Shown here: piece by piece, positions 1 to 5,195 of the stretch
Layout of the letters: every line of letters starts with the position of its first letter
Position numbering within the stretch: position 1 is the first letter of the stretch
Source of the DNA: Burkholderiaceae bacterium
Lineage (GTDB): Bacteria > Pseudomonadota > Gammaproteobacteria > Burkholderiales > Burkholderiaceae
Assembly: GCA_947380285.1 (NCBI GenBank)
Contig: CANCQD010000128.1
Location: forward strand, 1-5,195
Length of the DNA stretch: 5,195 bases
Reading direction: 5' to 3'
The notes under the pieces: model-generated
The model's input: only the letters and a program-made list of their open reading frames with translations
Database searches by the model: none
Told to the model about the DNA's origin: nothing
Program-made: the position numbers and the translations under genes

Positions 1-672
1 TTTGGTTTAGCTGGTAAAGAAAATCAAGTCGGACAAGTAACAGGATTGGCATGGACTGAGGTGGGCGGTGATTTGCTCACCATTGAAGCTGCAGTAATGC
101 CAGGTAAGGGTGTAATTACTCGGACAGGTTCTATCGGCGATGTGATGAAAGAATCTGTAGAGGCTGCTCGTACGGTTGTTCGCTCCAGATCAAGGCGCTT
201 GGGGATTGCTGATGATTCATTTGAGAAGAAGGATATTCATATTCACTTCCCGGATGGTGCAACTCCTAAAGACGGTCCATCTGCAGGTATCGCTATTACA
301 ACGGCTTTAGTTTCTGTCCTTACTGGAATCCCTATTCGATCTGATGTTGCTATGACAGGCGAAATTACTCTGCGTGGAGAGGTTTTACCAATCGGCGGAT
401 TAAAAGAAAAGCTCTTAGCTGCTCATCGGGGCGGTATTAAGTTGGCTTTAATCCCAGAGGAAAACGTTAAGGATTTAATTGATATTCCAGATAACGTCAA
501 AAATGCAATCGAGATTATTCCCGTCCGCTGGATTGATAAGGTTTTGGAATTGGCGTTAGAGCGTATGCCAGAAGCCTTGCCAGATCCTACGCCTGAAGAG
601 TTGGCCAAAAAGGCTGCTGAAGCCAGTAAGGCTATTGAAAAGGGGTCATCTGCAGACGTTCTGAAGCATTGA
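1..672 (+). CDS. lon: ATP-dependent protease Lon, C-terminal part (5' end outside window)
   Basis: Lon is a cytosolic AAA+ serine protease that degrades misfolded and short-lived regulatory proteins. Only the last 223 residues are here; the frame is open from base 1, so the AAA+ and N-terminal domains lie upstream. Visible is the protease domain, beginning with the family-typical [11 protein letters not shown]. The catalytic Ser sits in KDGPSAGI (codon 280-282) and the catalytic Lys in [14 protein letters not shown] (codon 409-411). Their spacing of 43 residues equals that of E. coli Ser679/Lys722. The protein ends in a charged, Ala/Glu/Lys-rich tail of about 35 residues ([14 protein letters not shown] region), longer than the E. 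coli end and in the style of Burkholderiales Lon. Stop TGA is at 670-672. The catalytic part looks intact, so the gene is probably functional. The neighbouring ppiD-like gene recalls the enterobacterial lon-hupB-ppiD cluster. Confidence 0.97.
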   Translation, partial: FGLAGKENQVGQVTGLAWTEVGGDLLTIEAAVMPGKGVITRTGSIGDVMKESVEAARTVVRSRSRRLGIADDSFEKKDIHIHFPDGATPKDGPSAGIAITTALVSVLTGIPIRSDVAMTGEITLRGEVLPIGGLKEKLLAAHRGGIKLALIPEENVKDLIDIPDNVKNAIEIIPVRWIDKVLELALERMPEALPDPTPEELAKKAAEASKAIEKGSSADVLKH

Positions 673-677
673 TAATC

Positions 678-737
678 AGGTGATTTTTCGCTAAATGTTC
701 CACATCTAATGGGGTTCATTCAGCGGAAAATCCACCT
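678..737. repeat. Imperfect inverted repeat downstream of lon (long hairpin)
   Basis: The left arm 678-697 (AGGTGATTTTTCGCTAAATG) and the reverse complement of the right arm 717-737 match except for one single-base bulge (733) and two transitions, one of which leaves a T-G wobble pair. That gives a stem of about 20 bp around a 19-nt loop (698-716). It begins 5 nt after the lon stop codon. No T-tract follows the right arm, so it is not a textbook intrinsic terminator, but it could end or stabilise the lon transcript. A small dispersed repeat is the alternative. The right arm overlaps the putative -35 region of the tRNA promoter. Confidence 0.6.
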
Positions 738-760
738 TAAATCCACGCTTAGGTTACAAT
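731..760 (+). promoter_or_regulatory. Putative promoter of tRNA-Val
   Basis: TACAAT at 755-760 matches the sigma-70 -10 consensus at five of six positions and would start transcription near 767, about 12 nt before the mature tRNA. The best -35 at 18-bp spacing is TCCACC (731-736), which is poor at three of six. The call rests mainly on the -10 and its position. Two near-identical 11-bp units, ATCCACCTTAA (730-740) and ATCCACGCTTA (741-751), lie directly upstream of the -10. Confidence 0.4.
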
Positions 761-778
761 CTCAGCTGTAATATTTTG

Positions 779-854
779 GGGCGCTTAGCTCAGTTGGTAG
801 AGCGTCTGCCTTACACGCAGAATGTCGGGAGTTCGAGCCTCTCAGCGCCCACCA
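779..854 (+). tRNA. tRNA-Val (anticodon TAC/UAC)
   Basis: A complete 76-nt cloverleaf can be folded by eye. The acceptor stem is GGGCGCT (779-785) with AGCGCCC (844-850). The D stem is GCTC/GAGC (788-791 with 800-803). The anticodon stem is TCTGC/GCAGA (805-809 with 817-821) around loop CTTACAC, anticodon TAC at 812-814. The T stem is GGGAG/CTCTC (827-831 with 839-843, one G-T pair) around TTCGAGC. The discriminator is A851 and the CCA end is encoded (852-854). A UAC anticodon reads GUA and, when modified at U34, other valine codons. It is a single tRNA with no neighbouring tRNA genes in the window, placed between lon and ppiD. Confidence 0.97.
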
Positions 855-894
855 AATTATTACCTTCAATTTTCTTTGCGCCTACTCAGGCATT

Positions 895-945
895 TCAATA
901 CCCAGCAGCTACACCCCTAGTACACTCGTGGTATTGATATTTTTT
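895..945 (+). terminator. Terminator-like hairpin with T-tract between tRNA-Val and ppiD
   Basis: TCAATACC (895-902) is perfectly complementary to GGTATTGA (930-937), followed at once by TATTTTTT (938-945). The 8-bp stem plus T-tract resembles an intrinsic terminator for the tRNA transcript. The 27-nt loop is unusually large and the stem is AT-rich, so termination may be weak. The T-tract ends only 16 nt before the ppiD start codon, so the structure would also sit in the ppiD leader if transcription reads through. Confidence 0.45.
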
Positions 946-961
946 ACTAGCGAATCTTTAC

Positions 962-2425
962 ATGTTTGATACCGTCCGTAAGCACCAACGAATTCTGCAG
1001 CTTGTATTACTGCTCTTGATCGTTCCGTCTTTTGCATTCTTCGGAATCTCTAGCTATTCCAGCTTTCTGGATAAAGAGACGGATCTCGTCAAAATTAATG
1101 GCAAGCCGATTACTGCTCAAGAAGTGGATACTGCTGCAAAACGTCAAGCGGAGCGCGTTGGTGGAAATGCGCAGATTGCTCAAAGCCTCCAATTTAGACA
1201 GGCAATTTTGAATGAGTTATTGCAACAACGGATTCTTGGGTTTGCAGTTAGCAATTTACGTTTACAGGTTGGCAAAGAGGCTCTTGTAAAAAGCTTGCAA
1301 AATATTCCACAAATTCGTGCCCTTTATAAACAAGACGGTAGTTTTGATGACGCACGATTCAAACAGTTATTGACTAGCAACGGTTTGAATGAAGAACAAT
1401 TTTATGCAAGTCAAGCATACGATTTAAGGATCGGTCAATTCGTTAACTCTGTAGCGCGTACTGAAATTGCTAGCCCAAAATTATCTGAAATCGTTTCAAC
1501 GCTATATGAAACTGAGCGACAAGTTCAAGCCTTATCCTTTGATGCCAAAGATTATTTGTCCAAGGTAAGCCCTTCCCAAGAAGATCTTCAGACTTTCTAT
1601 AACAGCAACGCCAAGCTCTTTGAGAGTCAGGAATACGTTGATGTTGAATACATTGTTCTTAAAGCAGACCCCAAAGAAGATGCCAAAGTATTTAGTGAAA
1701 AAGCAGATCAATTTGCCAATATGACTTATGACCAGTCAGATAGCCTTAAGCCAGCCGCCGATAAATTAAAGTTGAACGTGGAAACACAAAAGGGCGTCAC
1801 TCGCTCTGGTGCAACAGGTGTGGCAAAAGATCACCCATTAGCCAATCCAAAAGTAGTTCAAGCATTGTTTGGCGATGAAGCCGTTAAGAACAAGCGTAAC
1901 ATTGAAGCAGTACAAACATCTCCTGGCATTTTTGTTTCTGCTCGAGTGATCACTTTTCACCCTGCGCAAATTTTGCCGTACAAAGATGTAGCCGCAGAGG
2001 TCAAGCGACAAGTTTCTCAACGCATGGCTGAGAAGCTTGCGGTAAATGCTGCTGCTGAACGTTATGTTGCATTGGAAAAGGATCCCAAAAGCACTACTGG
2101 ATTTGCTAGCCCTATTTGGGTTTCTCGTAATAAGCCTGGAAATTTAGTGGGCGGTGCGCTCGATGATGTGATGTCTGTCAATCCTGATAAATTTCCCGCA
2201 CTTGTTTCTGTTCAAAATCCTGGCATTGGCACCATCCTGTATCGAATTGACCAAGTACGCCAACCCACAGGGGTTGATGCAAAGATACATAAAGCGCAAG
2301 CTCAACAGATTCAAGCACTTGCTGCTCAGTCTGAATTCGCAGGTTTTATGGCTTACTGGCGTGATGTGGCTGGCGTTAAGGTGATTAACCCCCTGAAGCC
2401 TCCATCCTCTAGCTCGGGTAGTTAA
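962..2425 (+). CDS. ppiD: PpiD-like periplasmic folding factor (SurA N-terminal domain protein) lacking the parvulin PPIase domain
   Basis: PpiD proteins are inner-membrane-anchored periplasmic chaperones that act near the SecYEG exit. This 487-residue protein has a short basic cytosolic start (MFDTVRKHQR), one membrane segment at about 11-31 (hydrophobic run LVLLLLIVPSFAFFGIS) and no cleavage site, so it is an N-in signal anchor. A SurA_N-type chaperone domain follows at about 40-165 (INGKPIT, then helical LNELLQQRILGF and GLNEEQFYASQ). The region to about 235 (EYVDVEYIVLKAD) is PpiD-like. It then passes straight into YDQSDSLKPAADKL (256-269), a segment that in full-length relatives lies after the parvulin domain. 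No ASHIL, GGDLG or FGYHII parvulin motif is present. Length is about 140 residues below E. coli PpiD (623). The frame is open and codon use looks even, so it is not a pseudogene. ATG 962 is chosen because the MFD plus basic anchor start is typical; no clear Shine-Dalgarno precedes it. The C-terminus is Ser-rich (PPSSSSGS). Confidence 0.88.
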   Translation: MFDTVRKHQRILQLVLLLLIVPSFAFFGISSYSSFLDKETDLVKINGKPITAQEVDTAAKRQAERVGGNAQIAQSLQFRQAILNELLQQRILGFAVSNLRLQVGKEALVKSLQNIPQIRALYKQDGSFDDARFKQLLTSNGLNEEQFYASQAYDLRIGQFVNSVARTEIASPKLSEIVSTLYETERQVQALSFDAKDYLSKVSPSQEDLQTFYNSNAKLFESQEYVDVEYIVLKADPKEDAKVFSEKADQFANMTYDQSDSLKPAADKLKLNVETQKGVTRSGATGVAKDHPLANPKVVQALFGDEAVKNKRNIEAVQTSPGIFVSARVITFHPAQILPYKDVAAEVKRQVSQRMAEKLAVNAAAERYVALEKDPKSTTGFASPIWVSRNKPGNLVGGALDDVMSVNPDKFPALVSVQNPGIGTILYRIDQVRQPTGVDAKIHKAQAQQIQALAAQSEFAGFMAYWRDVAGVKVINPLKPPSSSSGS

Positions 2426-2453
2426 ACTTAGGAGCTGGAAGCGCTTCCAAGTT
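2425..2453. terminator. Palindrome between convergent ppiD and tesA, possible bidirectional terminator
   Basis: The 30-bp gap between the two converging stop codons contains the perfect 14-bp palindrome TGGAAGCGCTTCCA (2436-2449). Outer arms AACTT (2425-2429) and AAGTT (2449-2453) can extend it with an asymmetric bulge. Its position between convergent genes suggests a shared terminator. There is no T-tract on either side, and the perfect palindrome leaves only a tight GCGC loop, so a protein-binding site or a chance palindrome is also possible. Confidence 0.4.
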
Positions 2454-2455
2454 CA

Positions 2456-3127
2456 TCATTTACTTTTAAGCATTGTTTGATATGGGGCCATGGCGTCCCA
2501 TACGTTTTTGTAGAGTATGACTTGCGCTTTCTCATTGGGATGCATGCGATCAGCTTGAAACAACGTGAGTTCAGAGGCAACACCCTTTAGAAAGAAGGGG
2601 AGTAGTTGAACTTGCTCCTGACGAGCCAGCTTTGGAAATAATTCCTGAAATTGCTTGGTGTAATCTTGTCCATAGTTTGGTGGAATTTGCATGCCAAATA
2701 AGAGAACTTTTGCTCCAGAGTTCTTACTCATTTGAATCATCTTACGTAAATTGTTTTCTGATTCCCGTATTGATAGCCCACGCAATGCATCATTTGCTCC
2801 TAGCTCCAAAAGAACAATTCCTGGCTTCTTTTGCTCTAAGAGCCTTGGCATTCTAGACAAGCCACCAGAACTTGTTTCGCCGCTAATGCTGGCATTAAAA
2901 ATGATCCAAGGACTAGCGTCCCTGTGGAGCTGATCCTCTAGAAGCCTTACCCAGCCAGTCCCACGCGCTAAGCCATATTCTGCGGAAAGACTGTCGCCCA
3001 TCACTAAAATAGTAGCGTTCGTCTGGGCCTGTGTGCCAAAGGGAATAAACAGGCAAAATAGAGCAAATGCCATTGATATGGCTCTTAGTTTTCTACTCAA
3101 GAAGCTCAACCAAATAATTTGATTCAT
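2456..3127 (-). CDS. tesA: Periplasmic arylesterase / lysophospholipase L1-type SGNH hydrolase (TesA family)
   Basis: TesA-family enzymes are periplasmic GDSL (SGNH) hydrolases acting on acyl-CoA thioesters, lysophospholipids and aryl esters. All four SGNH blocks are present in 223 residues: GDSLS with nucleophile Ser46, Gly83 in SGET, Asn112 in GAND, and Asp193/His196 in DRMHPN. A signal peptide is visible: basic SRKLR (11-15), hydrophobic MAFALFCLFIPFG (19-31), then TQA with likely cleavage after Ala34. The mature part of about 189 residues is close to E. coli TesA (about 182). The start is uncertain. ATG at 3127 gives a long hydrophobic stretch before the basic patch, whereas TTG at codon 10 would give a more classic signal peptide beginning at SRKLR. 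Neither has a good Shine-Dalgarno. The gene is divergent from ybbA, as in E. coli, and convergent with ppiD. Substrate preference cannot be read from the sequence. Confidence 0.93.
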   Translation of the reverse strand: MNQIIWLSFLSRKLRAISMAFALFCLFIPFGTQAQTNATILVMGDSLSAEYGLARGTGWVRLLEDQLHRDASPWIIFNASISGETSSGGLSRMPRLLEQKKPGIVLLELGANDALRGLSIRESENNLRKMIQMSKNSGAKVLLFGMQIPPNYGQDYTKQFQELFPKLARQEQVQLLPFFLKGVASELTLFQADRMHPNEKAQVILYKNVWDAMAPYQTMLKSK

Positions 3128-3129
3128 TT

Positions 3130-3804
3130 ATGAGTATTCCAGTAAAGGTCCTTAGTGCGATACACCTAGGTAAACACGTTTTATCTAGCGATGGATCCTT
3201 AACTATTTTGCACGACATTAGCTTTGATGTCTGTGAGGGCGAAAGTGTTGCTATTACCGGCGCCTCTGGCTCTGGGAAAAGTACTTTGCTTGGCCTCTTA
3301 GCAGGTTTGGATACTCCCACTAGCGGGCATGTTGAATTAGCCAAACTAAACCTAAACCAGTTAGATGAGGATGGACGGGCTAAGTTACGGGGTCAAAAGG
3401 TGGGATTTGTATTTCAATCCTTTCAATTGCTGTCACACTTAACAGCCCTTGAAAATGTCATGCTTCCAGCTGAGCTCAATGGCCTAAAAATGGCCAAAGA
3501 AAATGCGCTCCTATGTTTAGAGCAAGTGGGTTTGGGCGATCGTGCCAACCATTTCCCCAAAACCCTATCCGGCGGGGAGCAACAGCGGGTTGCTCTGGCA
3601 AGGGCCTTCATCATGAAACCCGCCATTCTTTTTGCAGATGAGCCTACTGGCAGCCTGGATGAGGCTAGTGGAAACCGTGTTATTGAGTTACTTTTTGAAC
3701 TAAATCGGGCCAACCACTCAACCCTTGTTTTGGTGACCCATGACCAGATCTTGGCTGATCGGTGCCAGCGGCAATTGCACCTTCAAGGCGGACGATTGCT
3801 GTAG
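3130..3804 (+). CDS. ybbA: ABC transporter ATP-binding protein, YbbA/LolD-type
   Basis: This is a 224-residue ABC ATPase of the MacB/LolD group, most like YbbA. All nucleotide-binding motifs are intact: Walker A GASGSGKST (44-52, Lys50), Q-loop Gln86 in FVFQSF, signature LSGGEQQR (146-153), Walker B ILFADEP (166-172) with catalytic Glu171, D-loop GSLD (174-177) and H-loop His204 in VTHD. YbbA-like details are DEDGRAKLRGQKVGFVFQSF (79-98) and the end DRCQRQLHLQGGRL. The family powers FtsX-like permeases in mechanotransmission or lipoprotein handling at the inner membrane. Divergent pairing with tesA matches the E. coli tesA/ybbA layout, supporting ybbA over lolD. However, no permease follows; purL starts 21 bp after the stop. 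The partner may be encoded elsewhere. ATG 3130 fits the usual length before the first strand, but there is no recognisable Shine-Dalgarno upstream (AATTTGATTCATTT). Confidence 0.9.
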   Translation: MSIPVKVLSAIHLGKHVLSSDGSLTILHDISFDVCEGESVAITGASGSGKSTLLGLLAGLDTPTSGHVELAKLNLNQLDEDGRAKLRGQKVGFVFQSFQLLSHLTALENVMLPAELNGLKMAKENALLCLEQVGLGDRANHFPKTLSGGEQQRVALARAFIMKPAILFADEPTGSLDEASGNRVIELLFELNRANHSTLVLVTHDQILADRCQRQLHLQGGRLL

Positions 3805-3849
3805 GCAAAACCTTATAATCTAGGGATGTCTTTTTTCCACTTTTTGCCT
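3803..3849. repeat. Short inverted repeat enclosing the purL start
   Basis: AGGCAAAA (3803-3810), overlapping the ybbA stop, is perfectly complementary to TTTTGCCT (3842-3849) inside purL codons 6-8. The 31-nt loop contains the TATAAT box and the purL ATG. In a ybbA-purL read-through transcript this could fold and influence initiation; in a transcript starting at the ATG the left arm would be missing. The stem is short and AT-rich, so chance is a real alternative. Confidence 0.3.
3814..3819 (+). promoter_or_regulatory. Perfect -10 box (TATAAT) directly upstream of purL
   Basis: TATAAT at 3814-3819 is a perfect sigma-70 -10 hexamer. With the usual 6-nt gap to +1, transcription would begin at 3826, the A of the purL ATG, giving a leaderless mRNA. 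No convincing -35 lies 16-18 bp upstream (GACGAT at 3791-3796 is poor) and there is no TGn extension. An activator-dependent promoter or a chance match therefore remains possible. Confidence 0.4.
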
Positions 3850-5195
3850 GGCGCTGATGCGCTTTCCCCATTCCGCCAACAGCGTCTTTTAGCTACTTTG
3901 GCTGCACAAGGGGTTGATCTCGAGTCTATCGAAGCTCAATACATCCACTTCATCTGGTCTAATGCTGAGCTTAGCTCTCAAAATCAAGAGATTTTGGCTA
4001 GCTTATTGACCTACGGTCAGCCTTTTCATTCCAAAATCAATTCAGGAAAGTCTTGGTTTGGAAAAGATCAGTCTGAGGGACAGGGCGTCATAGCCATTCC
4101 TCGGCTGGGAACAGTTTCTCCATGGGCAAGTAAAGCTACGGATATTGCTCGTCAATGCAGTCTAGATATTCTGCGTCTTGAGCGTGGCGTTCAATTTGCT
4201 TGGAAGAGTAAAAAAGCGCTCTCTGCAGAGCAAAAACAATTCGTGCTCGCAGCAGTTCATGATCGGATGACTGAGGCAGTGATTGAATCAATTGAAGATG
4301 CTAATGCGCTATATCAATCTTTAGAAGATAGACCTTTAGCCCGCATCCCCGTGATGACTGAGGGTAGGGCGGCGCTGGATAAGGCCAACCAAGAACTAGG
4401 TCTTGCTTTATCCGATGATGAAGTGGCCTACCTTGCTGAAAGCTTTACGCGCCTGCAGCGTAATCCATCGGATGTTGAATTAATTATGTTTGCTCAGGCA
4501 AACAGCGAGCACTGTCGTCATAAAATATTTAACTCCACCTGGACAATTGATGGCGATGATCAAGAGCGTTCTTTATTCGCCATGATTCGCAATACCCACC
4601 AATTGCAACCGGAAGGTACGATAGTCGCTTATTCCGATAACTCAGCCGTTATGGTTGGTTGTGAGGCGGAAACTTGGGTGCCTCAGGGAGACCAGCACCG
4701 CTACGAAAAAGATACACGCTTAGTTCACACCTTAATGAAGGTGGAGACTCATAACCACCCAACAGCGATTGCCCCATTTCCTGGAGCGTCTACAGGAGCT
4801 GGTGGTGAGATTCGTGATGAGGGTGCAACTGGCATAGGCGGACGCCCTAAGGCGGGCCTTACCGGCTTCTCAGTCTCAAATCTGAATATACCTGGCACCG
4901 ACCTTCCTTGGGAAAGTGAAAAATACGGTAAGCCAGAGCGTATTGCTACCCCATTACAAATCATGATTGATGGCCCCTTAGGCGGCGCTGCATTTAATAA
5001 TGAATTCGGTAGACCAATTCTGGGTGGATATTTCCGTGTCTTTGAACAAACTTTAGATGGCACGCGTCGTGGTTATCACAAGCCCATCATGATTGCCGGT
5101 GGTATCGGTAGCATCGATTCTATTCATACCGAGAAAAAAGTAATTCAATCAGGGCATCTATTGATTCAGCTTGGCGGTCCTGGCATGCGCATTGG
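3826..5195 (+). CDS. purL: Phosphoribosylformylglycinamidine synthase PurL, N-terminal third (3' end outside window)
   Basis: PurL (FGAM synthetase) catalyses the ATP- and glutamine-dependent conversion of FGAR to FGAM, the fourth step of de novo purine synthesis, in the cytosol. The frame stays open to the window end: 456 complete codons of a large single-chain enzyme (about 1300 residues in proteobacteria). Visible are the N-terminal domain (about 1-150), the linker region and start of the first synthetase domain with [12 protein letters not shown] (222-233), then [18 protein letters not shown] (305-322) and [11 protein letters not shown] (326-336), a hallmark of the large PurL type. The glutaminase domain lies beyond the window. 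ATG 3826 is favoured because [22 protein letters not shown] aligns with Burkholderiales PurL starts. The only purine-rich stretch, AGGG, touches the start codon and is too close for a normal Shine-Dalgarno. purL begins 21 bp after ybbA, so read-through is possible. No purine-repressor operator is recognised. Confidence 0.96.
   Translation, partial: MSFFHFLPGADALSPFRQQRLLATLAAQGVDLESIEAQYIHFIWSNAELSSQNQEILASLLTYGQPFHSKINSGKSWFGKDQSEGQGVIAIPRLGTVSPWASKATDIARQCSLDILRLERGVQFAWKSKKALSAEQKQFVLAAVHDRMTEAVIESIEDANALYQSLEDRPLARIPVMTEGRAALDKANQELGLALSDDEVAYLAESFTRLQRNPSDVELIMFAQANSEHCRHKIFNSTWTIDGDDQERSLFAMIRNTHQLQPEGTIVAYSDNSAVMVGCEAETWVPQGDQHRYEKDTRLVHTLMKVETHNHPTAIAPFPGASTGAGGEIRDEGATGIGGRPKAGLTGFSVSNLNIPGTDLPWESEKYGKPERIATPLQIMIDGPLGGAAFNNEFGRPILGGYFRVFEQTLDGTRRGYHKPIMIAGGIGSIDSIHTEKKVIQSGHLLIQLGGPGMRI

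Noticed and set aside
423..719. 98-codon open frame on the minus strand opposite lon
   Set aside because: It is antisense to the conserved Lon protease domain and its translation resembles no family I recognise; treated as a shadow of lon.
934..939. TTGATA as a -35 box for ppiD
   Set aside because: The -10 it would need at 17-bp spacing falls on the ppiD start codon and does not match consensus; the bases are better explained as part of the hairpin arm.
1661..1707. 8-bp direct repeat AAAGCAGA (1661-1668 and 1700-1707) at the apparent parvulin-deletion junction of ppiD
   Set aside because: A deletion between direct repeats would leave one copy, not two, and the repeat (encoding KAD twice) can arise by chance in Lys/Ala-rich coding sequence.
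3111..3121. Palindrome CAAATAATTTG, containing AATAAT (five of six to a -10 box), just before ybbA
   Set aside because: It lies within tesA coding sequence and has no convincing -35 at the right spacing, so I could not support it as the ybbA promoter.
3423..3713. 96-codon open frame on the minus strand opposite ybbA
   Set aside because: It is antisense to the ABC signature and Walker B region, with no recognisable domain or start signal.
4749..5063. 104-codon open frame on the minus strand opposite purL
   Set aside because: It is the reverse of a strongly conserved PurL region rich in Gly, Pro and Thr codons, which readily produces antisense open frames.
1..5195. Possible mobile element, CRISPR array, toxin-antitoxin or defence genes
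   Set aside because: No transposase, integrase, spaced repeats or small paired genes are visible; nearly all the window is conserved housekeeping coding sequence.

Overview
The window looks like a core chromosomal segment of a betaproteobacterium, most likely Burkholderiales with a moderate-to-low GC genome. Polynucleobacter is my best guess. That placement is an inference from protein style (a Lon C-terminal tail, a PpiD-type protein and a PurL N-terminus of the Burkholderiales kind) and from gene order; no search was run. I see no mobile element, CRISPR array or sign of recent transfer.

Layout from left to right: the 3' end of lon (1-672, +), carrying the complete Ser-Lys protease active site; a lon-tRNA spacer with a strong imperfect inverted repeat (678-737) and a putative promoter; tRNA-Val(UAC) (779-854, +); a terminator-like hairpin with a T-tract (895-945); a ppiD-like gene for a membrane-anchored periplasmic folding factor (962-2425, +), which appears to lack the catalytic parvulin domain; a 30-bp convergent spacer with a perfect palindrome; tesA (2456-3127, -), a secreted SGNH esterase; ybbA (3130-3804, +), an ABC ATPase that starts 2 bp from tesA in divergent orientation; and the 5' third of purL (3826-5195, +), which continues off the window.

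The genes fall into three themes. lon and ppiD serve protein quality control, one in the cytosol and one at the periplasmic face of the inner membrane, and the pair echoes the enterobacterial lon-hupB-ppiD order, with a tRNA in place of hupB. tesA and ybbA keep the divergent pairing known from E. coli, but the FtsX-like permease ybbP that normally follows ybbA is absent and purL comes directly after. purL is a purine biosynthesis gene.

No unknown multi-gene system is visible. The points that most deserve a second look are the PPIase-less PpiD, the perfect TATAAT placed so that purL could be transcribed as a leaderless mRNA, the 2-bp head-to-head start of tesA/ybbA, the ybbA without a partner permease, and the lack of canonical Shine-Dalgarno sequences at all four gene starts in the window.
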